Assembly (NCBI GenBank): GCA_902773135.1
Contig: CACYDP010000140.1
Location: forward strand, 1 to 49,563
Direction: 5' to 3'
Source of the DNA: an uncultured Ruminococcus sp.
GTDB taxonomy: Bacteria; Bacillota; Clostridia; Oscillospirales; Acutalibacteraceae
DNA: 49,563 nucleotides
Positions 24,790 through 33,457 of the stretch are shown here, in pieces; position 1 is the first letter of the stretch, and each line of letters begins with the position of its first letter. The position numbers were made by a program, and so were the translations under genes. Below the pieces are notes generated by a model. The model did no database searches and was not told the DNA's origin. It saw only the letters and a program-made list of their open reading frames with translations.

Positions 24790-27700
24790 TCAATTCTCCT
24801 TTCTGAGTTTATCTATCTGAGCTGCCATATCGTGAAGACTTGAATATCTGAATATCATTCCTATCTTGAACTTTATCAAAAAAACTTCTTCTATATCGTA
24901 CAGCATATTCGTTGCCTTGAGTGAGTTTCCGCCAAGCTCAAAATAATCATCAGAGCTGCTGCCGACTTTCACATCAAGATTGCTTTCCCATATCTTACTC
25001 AGCTTTCTCTCAGTATCCGTAAATTCAGCAGATACTGAAGAAGTATTTTCGTCCTCCTCCGGAACTATAAGTGCTTTTCTGTCAAGCTTTCCGTTAGTTG
25101 TAACTGAAAAATCGTCAATGCGTATGAACTTCTTCGGCAGCATATAATTCGGCAGATATTTTTTCATCTGCTCCAGCAGTTCCTGCTCAGATATAACTTC
25201 GTTGGCAGTGTAAAATAGAGCTATTCTCTTAGAACCGCTTGCTTCGTATATCTGTGCAGCGGCTCTGCTCACACCGCAGCACTGTCCGGCAGCAGACTCT
25301 ATCTCACCAAGCTCGATACGATGTCCGCTTACTTTTATCTGATGGTCTTTTCTTCCAAGAAACTCAATCGTTCCATCCTGCCAGAATCTTCCGTTGTCGC
25401 CGGTATGGTACCATACTACGCCGTTTTCAGTGGTAAACTTCTTATTTGTAAGCTCCGTATCATTATAGTAGCTTTTTGCCACTCCTGTACCGCCGATAAG
25501 GAGTTCTCCCTCGGCCCAATCCGGTCTGTCTCTGCCTGATTTGTCAACAATACGATACATCTGTGAACTCAATGCATATCCATACGGTATACTTTTCCAG
25601 TCCTCCGGTATATCTTTCGGTACAATAAAAAGATTAGACCATATTGACGCTTCCGTAGCTCCGCCCATTGCAAACATAACACTTTCCGGCAGCATTTTAT
25701 GATAACGTTTGACAAGAGGTATGCCTATCCAGTCGCCTGAAAGCATTACTGTTTTTATCGGCAATAATGCTCCACGCTTTTCGGCTGCTGTAAGAAGCAT
25801 ATCAAACAATATCGGTACACTGTTCCATAAAGTTATGTTATTCTCAAGTATGATGTCTACCCACACATCAGCGTCCTTTGAATTCTGCTCAGAAAGCAGG
25901 TACATTGTTCTTCCTGCGGACGACATTCCAAAAATATCATACACAGAAAGATCAAAATCTGTGGCTGATACGCCGATGATACTGAAGTCTGAGGACATAC
26001 CTATACGGTTATTGATGTCATATATCGTATTATAAGCACTTCCGTGCTGTATCTCTACACCCTTTGGCGTTCCTGTTGAACCGGAAGTCATAATGATGTA
26101 TGCACTGTCCTCAGGTGTAACATTGGTCGGACGGTATTCAAAACTGCTGTTGACAGCCTCGTCGTAAACTGCACACACTATACCGGAGCATTTCACTTTT
26201 TCCTTGCTGTCAGCAATTACAAATCCAATATTCATTGATGATATTATCTTCTCGATTCTTATATCAGGCTGACCATAGCTTACAGGAACATAACATCCGC
26301 CTGCAAGTAAAACACCATAAATAGCTGCTATCTGACGAATACCACGCTCAAGTATTATCGCAGCAAGATCACCTTTTTTAAAGCCTTGTTCCTGAAGTGC
26401 AGCAGCTATCTTTATACTCATACTGTAAAGTTCGGAATATGTCACCTTTTTTCCGTTTTCGCATAAATAAAGTGCTGTCTTATCAGGAGTTTCAGCTGCA
26501 TATCTTACAAGTCCGTCTGTAAGCAGTTCACGGTGCGGCACTTCTGCTCTCAGGTCATCGAGTGTTTTTCTGATATATTTTGAAGGTATCTCAGGTGAAC
26601 AAAAGCTGTCCCAGTCTGTTTTTTCATCAGAGAGTACATTAAGATAACGCATGAATGTATCGAACATATCATCTGTCATATGTTCAGGGAAAAGCTCATC
26701 CGCTGTATCCCACACAAGAACAAGTTCTCCGCTTCTTTCAAAAAGCTGACAATCTATCCATACCTGCGGAGTCTGTGATACCATATACCTTATATTGCCT
26801 ATACACTCTGCAAAATCATCATTTATAAGCTCCATACCGATGTTGCAGGCAAATACCACAGGTGCAAAGTCCCGCTGTCCCGGATAAAGAGCTTGTAGAT
26901 CTCTTTGTACCTGTACGCCGTTATAAGCTGCATAACGCATATCACGAATAAAGTTATCGCTCACTTTACTGATATTTTCAGAAAAAGTCCTCTTACAGCT
27001 ATGATCTTGTTCAGCAAGAAGCAGCGTCGTAAAATCAGCAACAACATCACTTACTGAACCAAAATCATCACATCTGTCAAACAATGGAAGATTGATAAGA
27101 AAACTATCATTTGCCGTCCAGCAGTGCAGAGTCTGAGAATACGCTGTAAGCAGTACCATTGCAGGAGTCACATTTTTATCAGCTGCCTGCTTTTTAAGGT
27201 ATGTCCACTTTTTTTCAGATATTGAAGCTGTATGATGCGTGTATTTAGGTGATGTGATACTTTCGGGATTCTTCTTTACAGGCAGCTCCGGACGAAGCGG
27301 CATGTCTTTTTCACGCTTTTTCCAATATTCGGAAGCTTCTTTCTCCTCGTCTGCACGTTCATCACGCATTTTTTCTATGTACTGACCAAAATGCCAGTCA
27401 GGCTCAACGTCAGGTCTTGTTCCGTTTTTACAGTATGCGGCAAGGTCACGGAGTACTATCTTAATGCTCTGTACATCACACACGATAAGTGCAAAATCTA
27501 TAAGTGTAACGCTTTTTCCGCCGCTTAAAATACAGTGCTTCATTCCTGCTGTTTCGCCGGCTTCAAGTTCAAAGCGTCTGTGAGACATCTCGCTGCGAAG
27601 CTGAAGAAGCTGTTTTTCCTGCTCCGTTTCATCAAGAGTTGAAAGGTCTGTAACATTAAACGAATTAGGATAAGGCTTATCCATCGTTATCTGTTTACCG

Positions 27701-28158
27701 TCACTGGTAAAACGTGTACGGAGCATAGGATGAGATGATATGACAATTTTCCACGCTTCTTCAAGCTTTACTGCGTCAACGTTTTTGCCCTCAAATTCGT
27801 AGTAAGCATGACAGTCAACTCCCCCCATAGGCTGGTCATTTCCTCTGCCTACCCAATATGAATACTGCACATCTGTAAGAGGATATGCTTCTTTCTCAGT
27901 ACGGCTGACAACATCAGTTGATTTTTTGACATTTCCTGTTATTTTGCTTTCCGCAAGCGATACCCACTCTCCGAAAGTCTTGTTCTCCATGAGATCGGCA
28001 AATGTCAGCTTTATCCCGTTCTTTCGGAGCAGTCCTGCTATCTTCATGACTTGAAGCGAGCTTACACCGTGTCTTATCATATTGGACTGCTCTGAAATTC
28101 CCTCACAGCTTCCTATCACTTTTTTAACAGAATCAGTCACCAATTCTCTTGCGTTCAT
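24790..28158 (-). CDS. NRPS: aryl carrier protein - heterocyclization - A(Cys) - PCP
   Basis: A 1122-residue HMWP2/PchE-like synthetase. The aryl carrier domain is residues 1-75 with phosphopantetheine Ser34 in HGVSSLQ (the usual DSL is SSL). The Cy domain is about 88-510, with YPLTDVQYSYWVGR at its start and PQVWIDCQ; its DxxxxDxxS motif reads A-LIVC-D-VQS (residues 223-231), so the first Asp is Ala. The A domain (about 545-1035) has TSGSTGTPKG, YHTGDNG, GRKDHQIKVSGHRIE and Lys1024. Its pocket residues D-L-Y-N-M-S-M-I-W equal the cysteine code recalled for HMWP2. The PCP carries Ser1079 in ELGGNSL. It should condense the aryl starter with Cys and close a thiazoline. Next to the aryl-AMP ligase (2 bases apart). 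Confidence 0.93.
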   Translation of the reverse strand: MNARELVTDSVKKVIGSCEGISEQSNMIRHGVSSLQVMKIAGLLRKNGIKLTFADLMENKTFGEWVSLAESKITGNVKKSTDVVSRTEKEAYPLTDVQYSYWVGRGNDQPMGGVDCHAYYEFEGKNVDAVKLEEAWKIVISSHPMLRTRFTSDGKQITMDKPYPNSFNVTDLSTLDETEQEKQLLQLRSEMSHRRFELEAGETAGMKHCILSGGKSVTLIDFALIVCDVQSIKIVLRDLAAYCKNGTRPDVEPDWHFGQYIEKMRDERADEEKEASEYWKKREKDMPLRPELPVKKNPESITSPKYTHHTASISEKKWTYLKKQAADKNVTPAMVLLTAYSQTLHCWTANDSFLINLPLFDRCDDFGSVSDVVADFTTLLLAEQDHSCKRTFSENISKVSDNFIRDMRYAAYNGVQVQRDLQALYPGQRDFAPVVFACNIGMELINDDFAECIGNIRYMVSQTPQVWIDCQLFERSGELVLVWDTADELFPEHMTDDMFDTFMRYLNVLSDEKTDWDSFCSPEIPSKYIRKTLDDLRAEVPHRELLTDGLVRYAAETPDKTALYLCENGKKVTYSELYSMSIKIAAALQEQGFKKGDLAAIILERGIRQIAAIYGVLLAGGCYVPVSYGQPDIRIEKIISSMNIGFVIADSKEKVKCSGIVCAVYDEAVNSSFEYRPTNVTPEDSAYIIMTSGSTGTPKGVEIQHGSAYNTIYDINNRIGMSSDFSIIGVSATDFDLSVYDIFGMSSAGRTMYLLSEQNSKDADVWVDIILENNITLWNSVPILFDMLLTAAEKRGALLPIKTVMLSGDWIGIPLVKRYHKMLPESVMFAMGGATEASIWSNLFIVPKDIPEDWKSIPYGYALSSQMYRIVDKSGRDRPDWAEGELLIGGTGVAKSYYNDTELTNKKFTTENGVVWYHTGDNGRFWQDGTIEFLGRKDHQIKVSGHRIELGEIESAAGQCCGVSRAAAQIYEASGSKRIALFYTANEVISEQELLEQMKKYLPNYMLPKKFIRIDDFSVTTNGKLDRKALIVPEEDENTSSVSAEFTDTERKLSKIWESNLDVKVGSSSDDYFELGGNSLKATNMLYDIEEVFLIKFKIGMIFRYSSLHDMAAQIDKLRKEN

Positions 28159-28160
28159 AC

Positions 28161-29750
28161 TTATATCCTTTCCATTTTTTCATTTGCTATCATATCAACT
28201 ATCAGCTTTTTATCAGGCTTGCCAACAGCAGTCAATGGTATCTGAAGAATTTTTACCGCCATATCCGGCAGCTTAAAGGCTGCTACACCTTTACTTTCAA
28301 GGTATCCACGAAGATATGCAAGATCAATAGAATCATTATCTGTTACAACAACTGCACATATCTTATTGATCATAAGTTCATCAGGCACACCTACTACTGC
28401 CGATCTCTCAATATCCTCATTTTCATCAAGTATACGTTCCAGCTCAGACGGCATTATTTTTTCGCCTGCACGGTTTATTTGTTCCTTGACTCTGCCGGTA
28501 ATGTGGAGATTTCCTTCCGTATCTATAAAAGCTCTGTCACCGGTTCTGTAAAATCCGTCATCACGAAACGATTCAGCATCAGCTGCCGGATTATTATAGT
28601 AATTCTGTATCGTGTACGGACCTCTTAAAAGCAGTTCGCCCTCTATACCGGCAGGTGCAAAATCTCCGTCATCGGTTTCTATCATCATTTCATCTCCGGA
28701 CGATATTTTTTTTCCCTGACAATTAGCAGTAAGCTCTGCACTCATATCAATATCTGTTATAGTATTCAGCCCCTCGGCAGTACCGTAAACCTGTCTGACC
28801 TTACAGTCAAGATTCTCCTCAGCCTTCGAGAGTACCGGATACGTAAGCAGTGAACCTCCTACCAGTATCGTTTTAATAGAGCTAAGGTCACATTCTTCCC
28901 ATTCTGCCATTTCACTGCATATTGAAAGCAACGACGGCACCATTGCTGTTATATTTACCTTTTCACTCTCAATCAGTTCAAATATCTCATCAGGACTTCC
29001 GTTTTTTGCCATAACTATTTTGCCGCCGCATATCATTGTACCGATAATCCCCGGATTGGCAAAACAGAAATTATGCGAAGCAGGTATTGCGGCAAGAAAC
29101 ACTGTATCCTCGTTCATACCGCAAACTTCAGCAAAAGTTCTCGCATCATAAAGATAATCTGCGTTTGTACGTGGTATCAGCTTGGGGACATCTGTCGTAC
29201 CTCCTGATACCTGCAATACGGCAATATCAGAAAACTTACGGTCATTTTCAGAAATATTAAATGTCATATCAGCTTTATCGCAACGAATATCGTCAGCAAA
29301 AAAATGTCTGCAACCTGTGCCGGTTACACATTCATTCACTATCTCCGCATAGTCGTACCCTAAATGCGATCTTACAGTTATGTAAGCAACAGCACCAGAA
29401 ACTTCTATAAATGAGGATATTTCTTTTTTTCGGTGGGTAGGAAGTGCCAGAACAGGTACTACGCCAAGTCTGAAAAGTGAAAAGAGTATAACTCCGAATT
29501 CATTAGAATTAGGAATCTGTATAATCACTCTGTCACCGCTCTTGATCCCTTCAGACTTTAAGTATGCCGCATATTTATCAGCTAAGCTATTCCATTCAGA
29601 GTAAGTCAGTGAATTATTTCCGTCACATATTGCAGTTTTCTCTCCATACTTTCCGGCACATTCTCTGAGAAGATCAGAAAATGTTTCCTCTCTCCAGAAT
29701 CCCTCTTTGATATATTTTTCCTGTAAAACTTTTTTAAGAGAATCTTTCAT
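28161..29750 (-). CDS. Aryl-acid AMP ligase (EntE/DhbE/YbtE-like) with an atypical pocket
   Basis: Stand-alone adenylation enzyme of 529 residues that would load an aromatic acid onto the aryl carrier domain encoded just downstream. Motifs include VSGGTTDVPKLIPRT (about 182-196), YGTAEG (322-327), YRTGDRAF, GRVKEQINRAGEKI and the C-terminal catalytic Lys in AVGKPDKK. The aryl acid pocket aligns to DhbE with a constant offset of 8. Asn235 is kept (Asn227), Tyr236 is Phe228, Ser240 is Asn232, Ala308 is Ser300, Val329 is kept, and Val337 is Asn329. Salicylate enzymes have Cys and Leu at 240 and 337, so the substrate is probably neither plain salicylate nor 2,3-dihydroxybenzoate. No salicylate or DHB synthesis gene is in the window. 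Confidence 0.92.
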   Translation of the reverse strand: MKDSLKKVLQEKYIKEGFWREETFSDLLRECAGKYGEKTAICDGNNSLTYSEWNSLADKYAAYLKSEGIKSGDRVIIQIPNSNEFGVILFSLFRLGVVPVLALPTHRKKEISSFIEVSGAVAYITVRSHLGYDYAEIVNECVTGTGCRHFFADDIRCDKADMTFNISENDRKFSDIAVLQVSGGTTDVPKLIPRTNADYLYDARTFAEVCGMNEDTVFLAAIPASHNFCFANPGIIGTMICGGKIVMAKNGSPDEIFELIESEKVNITAMVPSLLSICSEMAEWEECDLSSIKTILVGGSLLTYPVLSKAEENLDCKVRQVYGTAEGLNTITDIDMSAELTANCQGKKISSGDEMMIETDDGDFAPAGIEGELLLRGPYTIQNYYNNPAADAESFRDDGFYRTGDRAFIDTEGNLHITGRVKEQINRAGEKIMPSELERILDENEDIERSAVVGVPDELMINKICAVVVTDNDSIDLAYLRGYLESKGVAAFKLPDMAVKILQIPLTAVGKPDKKLIVDMIANEKMERI

Positions 29751-29765
29751 TTTACCAACGCCTTT

Positions 29766-30425
29766 CTAAAATGATAGTCTTTCGCAAATACATGATATAT
29801 CCTGCCATGATACATCGCAGAACGAAAGCTGATGAACCGAACATACAGAATATGCATATTCGCTCTGACATTCGGAATATATCTGCATACCGCCAATATC
29901 CTGCCATATACCGCTTGATACATCTGAAAATGATACTTTATCAAGTTCGTACAGTATACCTTTTCCGATATATTTTCCATACGCTTCTTTCATAGTCCAG
30001 AAGCGTATCATCTCTTTCTCAGGAAAATCTGTATTTTTGATCTTTTCTTTTTCACTGCAATGGAATATCATATCCGCACAGTCTCCGATAACATCATGAT
30101 AGTCCTGAATATCAACACCTGTCTCGTTGTCAGATACAGCACACATTACTGCTCCTGAACAATGGGATATATTAAAAAAAACACCTTCGTACCCGTCAAG
30201 ATACGGCTTGTTATGATCGCTGAATACAAAATTCACTTTATCCTTTATGGCATACTCCTTATACAATGCCGCTCTCAGCAAAATATATGCCATTGCTGAA
30301 ATAATACCGTCATTCGGATGATAGAAACTTGTCATCTTTTCCAGTCTTTGTGCACTGAGCAGTTTTTTAATTCTGTCTTGTGAAAAAAGACCGTTTACTT
30401 TATCAGTTTTCATTATGTATATCAT
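29766..30425 (-). CDS. Sfp-type 4'-phosphopantetheinyl transferase
   Basis: Activates the carrier domains of the cluster by adding phosphopantetheine from CoA. It has the conserved NISHCSG (His in the CoA site), TGVDIQ (metal-binding Asp) and WTMKEAYGKYIGKG (Glu/Lys). The size of about 219 residues fits the Sfp/Gsp class. The frame opens at a GTG (30437); ATG 30425 (MIYIMKT) is preferred by family pattern though no strong SD is seen, and it overlaps the upstream gene end by 4 bases. Confidence 0.92.
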   Translation of the reverse strand: MIYIMKTDKVNGLFSQDRIKKLLSAQRLEKMTSFYHPNDGIISAMAYILLRAALYKEYAIKDKVNFVFSDHNKPYLDGYEGVFFNISHCSGAVMCAVSDNETGVDIQDYHDVIGDCADMIFHCSEKEKIKNTDFPEKEMIRFWTMKEAYGKYIGKGILYELDKVSFSDVSSGIWQDIGGMQIYSECQSEYAYSVCSVHQLSFCDVSWQDISCICERLSF

Positions 30426-32434
30426 TTTTCCAGACACTCCACAATGCTATTCCGTATCTTTGAAGCCAGAACGGAACGTTCCGTTTTTATCATATTCAAA
30501 GCTGCCCTTATATCACATTTATCCAGATCGGGTATACACGTATCATTCAGTATTCTTCCAGACAAGCCATATCTCATCAGAAGTTCCACTAATCTGACCG
30601 GTGCATTTTCACTTACAAAAAAGCTTTTCTCTGATAAGATACACAGTACTGCTGCAAAATATGAATTTGTCACAACCGTTTCTGCACTGAAAATATCTTC
30701 CATACCTTTTCTGTAATCAGCTCTGAAATTTTCCTCGTTGATACGCAGTATTCCGGTATTTACCACCGGTTTATTGCTAACAAAAGAATAATAAAAATCA
30801 ATATCTCTGAAAAAAAGCAGTTCCGGAAGAAACTCTATTTTCATCTCAAGAATATCTGACAATTCCTCTATCATTGAATCATCTGAAACAAAAATTTCGT
30901 CAAATAAATACAAGCAGTCATAAAATTCTTCTTTCAGATCCTCACTGCAATTTTCCAGTCTTTCTGAAAAGTTTGCTCCCAATGCGATGCGAGGGATATT
31001 GTCTCCTGCAAAGCTGAATAAGTGCCATTTGTCAGTATCATCATAATCCCACAAAGGCTCATCAACAAGCAAAAACATTCTTGCCGACTGAGTAAGTCTG
31101 ATACTGTATCTCATATCATTCAGCGGCGGTAATACCGGACAGTACTGGTATATCAGCCTCTGCACATCATTCTTTTGATAATGTATTCCGCTGTCATCGC
31201 TTCTCATTTCAAGTGGAAGCTCTGTCAGTACCGCAGTTATTCCCCAATCTGTCAGCAGGGAATATACAGCCAGCGTCCGGAAAACATTCTCAGGACTACC
31301 GCTGTAAAAAGGTGAAAAAAGCAACACATCATACTTGGAACCAATATTCCTTTTCACAGCTTTTTCAAATGTCATATTATTAATGTCATTACGGAACCCA
31401 AAAGCTCCAGCCGGCTCAGGCGTAGGTTTGTAAAGGCTGTGATTCATTACAATACCTTCACGCTGACTTATCTTCCTGACCGTCATTCTTTCATCAGAAA
31501 TTCTGACTTTCTCAAACAAACGTCTGCCCTTATTGCTGTTGACTATAACAAGTGAATTGCCCTTAGGATTCAATTGCTGATATTCTCTTTCCGGAATGTA
31601 GTCGCCAAGAGTTATATCGCCTGTTCTGTCAGATGAAGCATATTTACACCTCGTACAGATACTGCTCATGCTTATACCGGAAAAATATGCCATATAATAA
31701 AGACATTTTTCTGTCGGAATTTCTGTTGCACTGCCGTCCTTGTATTCAATGGACAATCGATAACCTTCCATAGCATTTGCTTGATTTTCTTTGGCCCTGA
31801 AACATACTTTACTGATATTCTCTGTATATCCAAGCTCATAAAGGTACTTTTTCCAGTATGAAGCCGGTGAAACTCCGTGACATATTATATCTGCTGTATA
31901 GAGCTGTTCATACTCTTTTCCAAGATAATTCAAAAGTCCTGCAATATGACAGGGAGTACCGGAATATAATACTTTTCTGCCGCTGTCAAGCTCCTTTTTA
32001 ACAGAAATATAAATATCAGCCTCTATAAAACTCTGCATATACTTACTGCCGCATACAGCTTCAAGTTCATTCATATTCTCAGCAGACCTATGCTTTACAT
32101 TATGGGAAACAAGGTCGTATACAGCTCCGTACACTATTCCGCCGCTTTTAATGATATACTCGGCTATGCTCCTGAAAGCTCCGCCTGACGCACTTTTCAT
32201 GCATATTTCTTCAGACGAGTACACACTGTAATATTCCTGCTCCTCTGTTCTGTCATGCATTATACAATGGTCATTATACGGACAGACTTCAGTACATTTG
32301 CCGCAGTACATACATTTTTCAGCATCAACAAATGGACGGTATGCTCCGGATACATCATTTCCCAACGATATTGCTTCTACCGGACAAACTGCACAGCAAG
32401 CTCCGCAGCCATAACACATATCACTGCCTATCAT
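30422..32434 (-). CDS. Fe-S/FrhB-like reductase fused to a polysaccharide pyruvyltransferase-like domain
   Basis: A 670-residue fusion. Residues 1-60 hold two [4Fe-4S] ferredoxin motifs: Cys7, Cys10, Cys13, Cys17-Pro, and CMYCGKCTEVCP. Residues about 70-345 match the F420-hydrogenase beta-subunit family (FrhB), with SASGGAFRSIAEYII, SGTPCHIAGL and ICHGVSP, plus an added cluster ligand region SICTRCKYASSDRTGDITLGD. Residues about 365-640 look like a degenerate polysaccharide pyruvyltransferase: DEPLW, RIALGANFSE, FDEIFVSDDS, LPELLFF. Such fusions occur in polysaccharide clusters; one in an NRPS operon is unexpected. It may reduce the intermediate or move electrons for it, but the substrate is unknown. 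Overlaps the genes on both sides. Confidence 0.8.
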   Translation of the reverse strand: MIGSDMCYGCGACCAVCPVEAISLGNDVSGAYRPFVDAEKCMYCGKCTEVCPYNDHCIMHDRTEEQEYYSVYSSEEICMKSASGGAFRSIAEYIIKSGGIVYGAVYDLVSHNVKHRSAENMNELEAVCGSKYMQSFIEADIYISVKKELDSGRKVLYSGTPCHIAGLLNYLGKEYEQLYTADIICHGVSPASYWKKYLYELGYTENISKVCFRAKENQANAMEGYRLSIEYKDGSATEIPTEKCLYYMAYFSGISMSSICTRCKYASSDRTGDITLGDYIPEREYQQLNPKGNSLVIVNSNKGRRLFEKVRISDERMTVRKISQREGIVMNHSLYKPTPEPAGAFGFRNDINNMTFEKAVKRNIGSKYDVLLFSPFYSGSPENVFRTLAVYSLLTDWGITAVLTELPLEMRSDDSGIHYQKNDVQRLIYQYCPVLPPLNDMRYSIRLTQSARMFLLVDEPLWDYDDTDKWHLFSFAGDNIPRIALGANFSERLENCSEDLKEEFYDCLYLFDEIFVSDDSMIEELSDILEMKIEFLPELLFFRDIDFYYSFVSNKPVVNTGILRINEENFRADYRKGMEDIFSAETVVTNSYFAAVLCILSEKSFFVSENAPVRLVELLMRYGLSGRILNDTCIPDLDKCDIRAALNMIKTERSVLASKIRNSIVECLEK

Positions 32435-33443
32435 TTTTATTTACCGTTTTTCTGAGCCTTATACACATCAGCTTTTCCATAACATACGCTATAACAAGCA
32501 TTACAGCTGTAATTATTACAAGAACAAGTAGTATATTCGTATGTTCTTTGTTAATACTGCTCTCCTGTAAATAAAGCTTCTGAACGTCACCAGAATCAAG
32601 CTTTCCATTAAATTTGTTTTTCAGTTCCACGTCCGTATAGACTGTTTCACCATAAATATTTACCGTACTGCCTGCGGCTGTATCCCATGATTTTATCAGA
32701 GTATCAGGGGCATTTGAATCGTAAAGTTCAACTCTTACTGTTTCAGCAGGTTCGGTATATTGCTTATACGTAAGGTCAGATGGTACAGGAGCTTCTTTAA
32801 CATTAAATTCAGCTGTCCACTTGCTGAGCTTTTTTCCGTTTTCATCAAAGTATGTGAACTCCCTGCAAGTCAGGTCAACAGGATCAAGGAGATACACATC
32901 TTTTCCGTTCAGCCAGTCGATTCCGGAATAATCTATAACCCACAATACACCGTCCGGGGAATTTTCTATCTGAAAATTAGCTTTATTCTCAAAAAACTCG
33001 TTATATTCATCATTATCTACATTTTTTATGTAAGAACTAAGGAGTGCTCTTGGTCTTGGCTCCGGAGCAACTGACATACGGTACATCAATTCATCGCTCG
33101 ACCTCCGGAAAAGATAATACTCCGCATTTCCGTCTGCACCATTGCTGCTTACTGCATAATCCGAGGTCACTACTTCATAGTCGCCTTTTTCATCGTATTT
33201 TATATAGAACGAACTTCCGCTCTCATCTGTATAGAATGCTTTACACGAATCCTTTTCCGACTCGTAATCCATATAGATATTATCGTACAGATCACAGTAA
33301 GCTATGAAATTATTAGCTTCGACTATCTCACGCAGATCAGGAAGTTTCCTGCTGTCTGCTTTAGCGTCAAGCGTATACATCTGCATAGATAAAAATGCCG
33401 CACACACTGCGGTCAGAGCACAGGCTTTCTTAATATGTATCAT
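32421..33443 (-). CDS. Exported membrane-anchored protein of unknown function
   Basis: The 340-residue product has a signal peptide (about 1-29, ends DAKA-DS), a large outside domain rich in Tyr, Asp and Glu with beta-type sequence (about 35-300), and a transmembrane helix (about 303-322) followed by a basic tail. A WVIDYSGIDW and YLLDPVDLTCREF segment recalls LolA-like or DUF beta folds that bind lipids, but the match is weak. It follows an ABC permease by 14 bases and overlaps the Fe-S fusion gene by 14 bases. A surface accessory subunit for the transporter is plausible but unproven. Confidence 0.7.
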   Translation of the reverse strand: MIHIKKACALTAVCAAFLSMQMYTLDAKADSRKLPDLREIVEANNFIAYCDLYDNIYMDYESEKDSCKAFYTDESGSSFYIKYDEKGDYEVVTSDYAVSSNGADGNAEYYLFRRSSDELMYRMSVAPEPRPRALLSSYIKNVDNDEYNEFFENKANFQIENSPDGVLWVIDYSGIDWLNGKDVYLLDPVDLTCREFTYFDENGKKLSKWTAEFNVKEAPVPSDLTYKQYTEPAETVRVELYDSNAPDTLIKSWDTAAGSTVNIYGETVYTDVELKNKFNGKLDSGDVQKLYLQESSINKEHTNILLVLVIITAVMLVIAYVMEKLMCIRLRKTVNKNDRQ

Positions 33444-33457
33444 TCTGCCCCTCCTCC

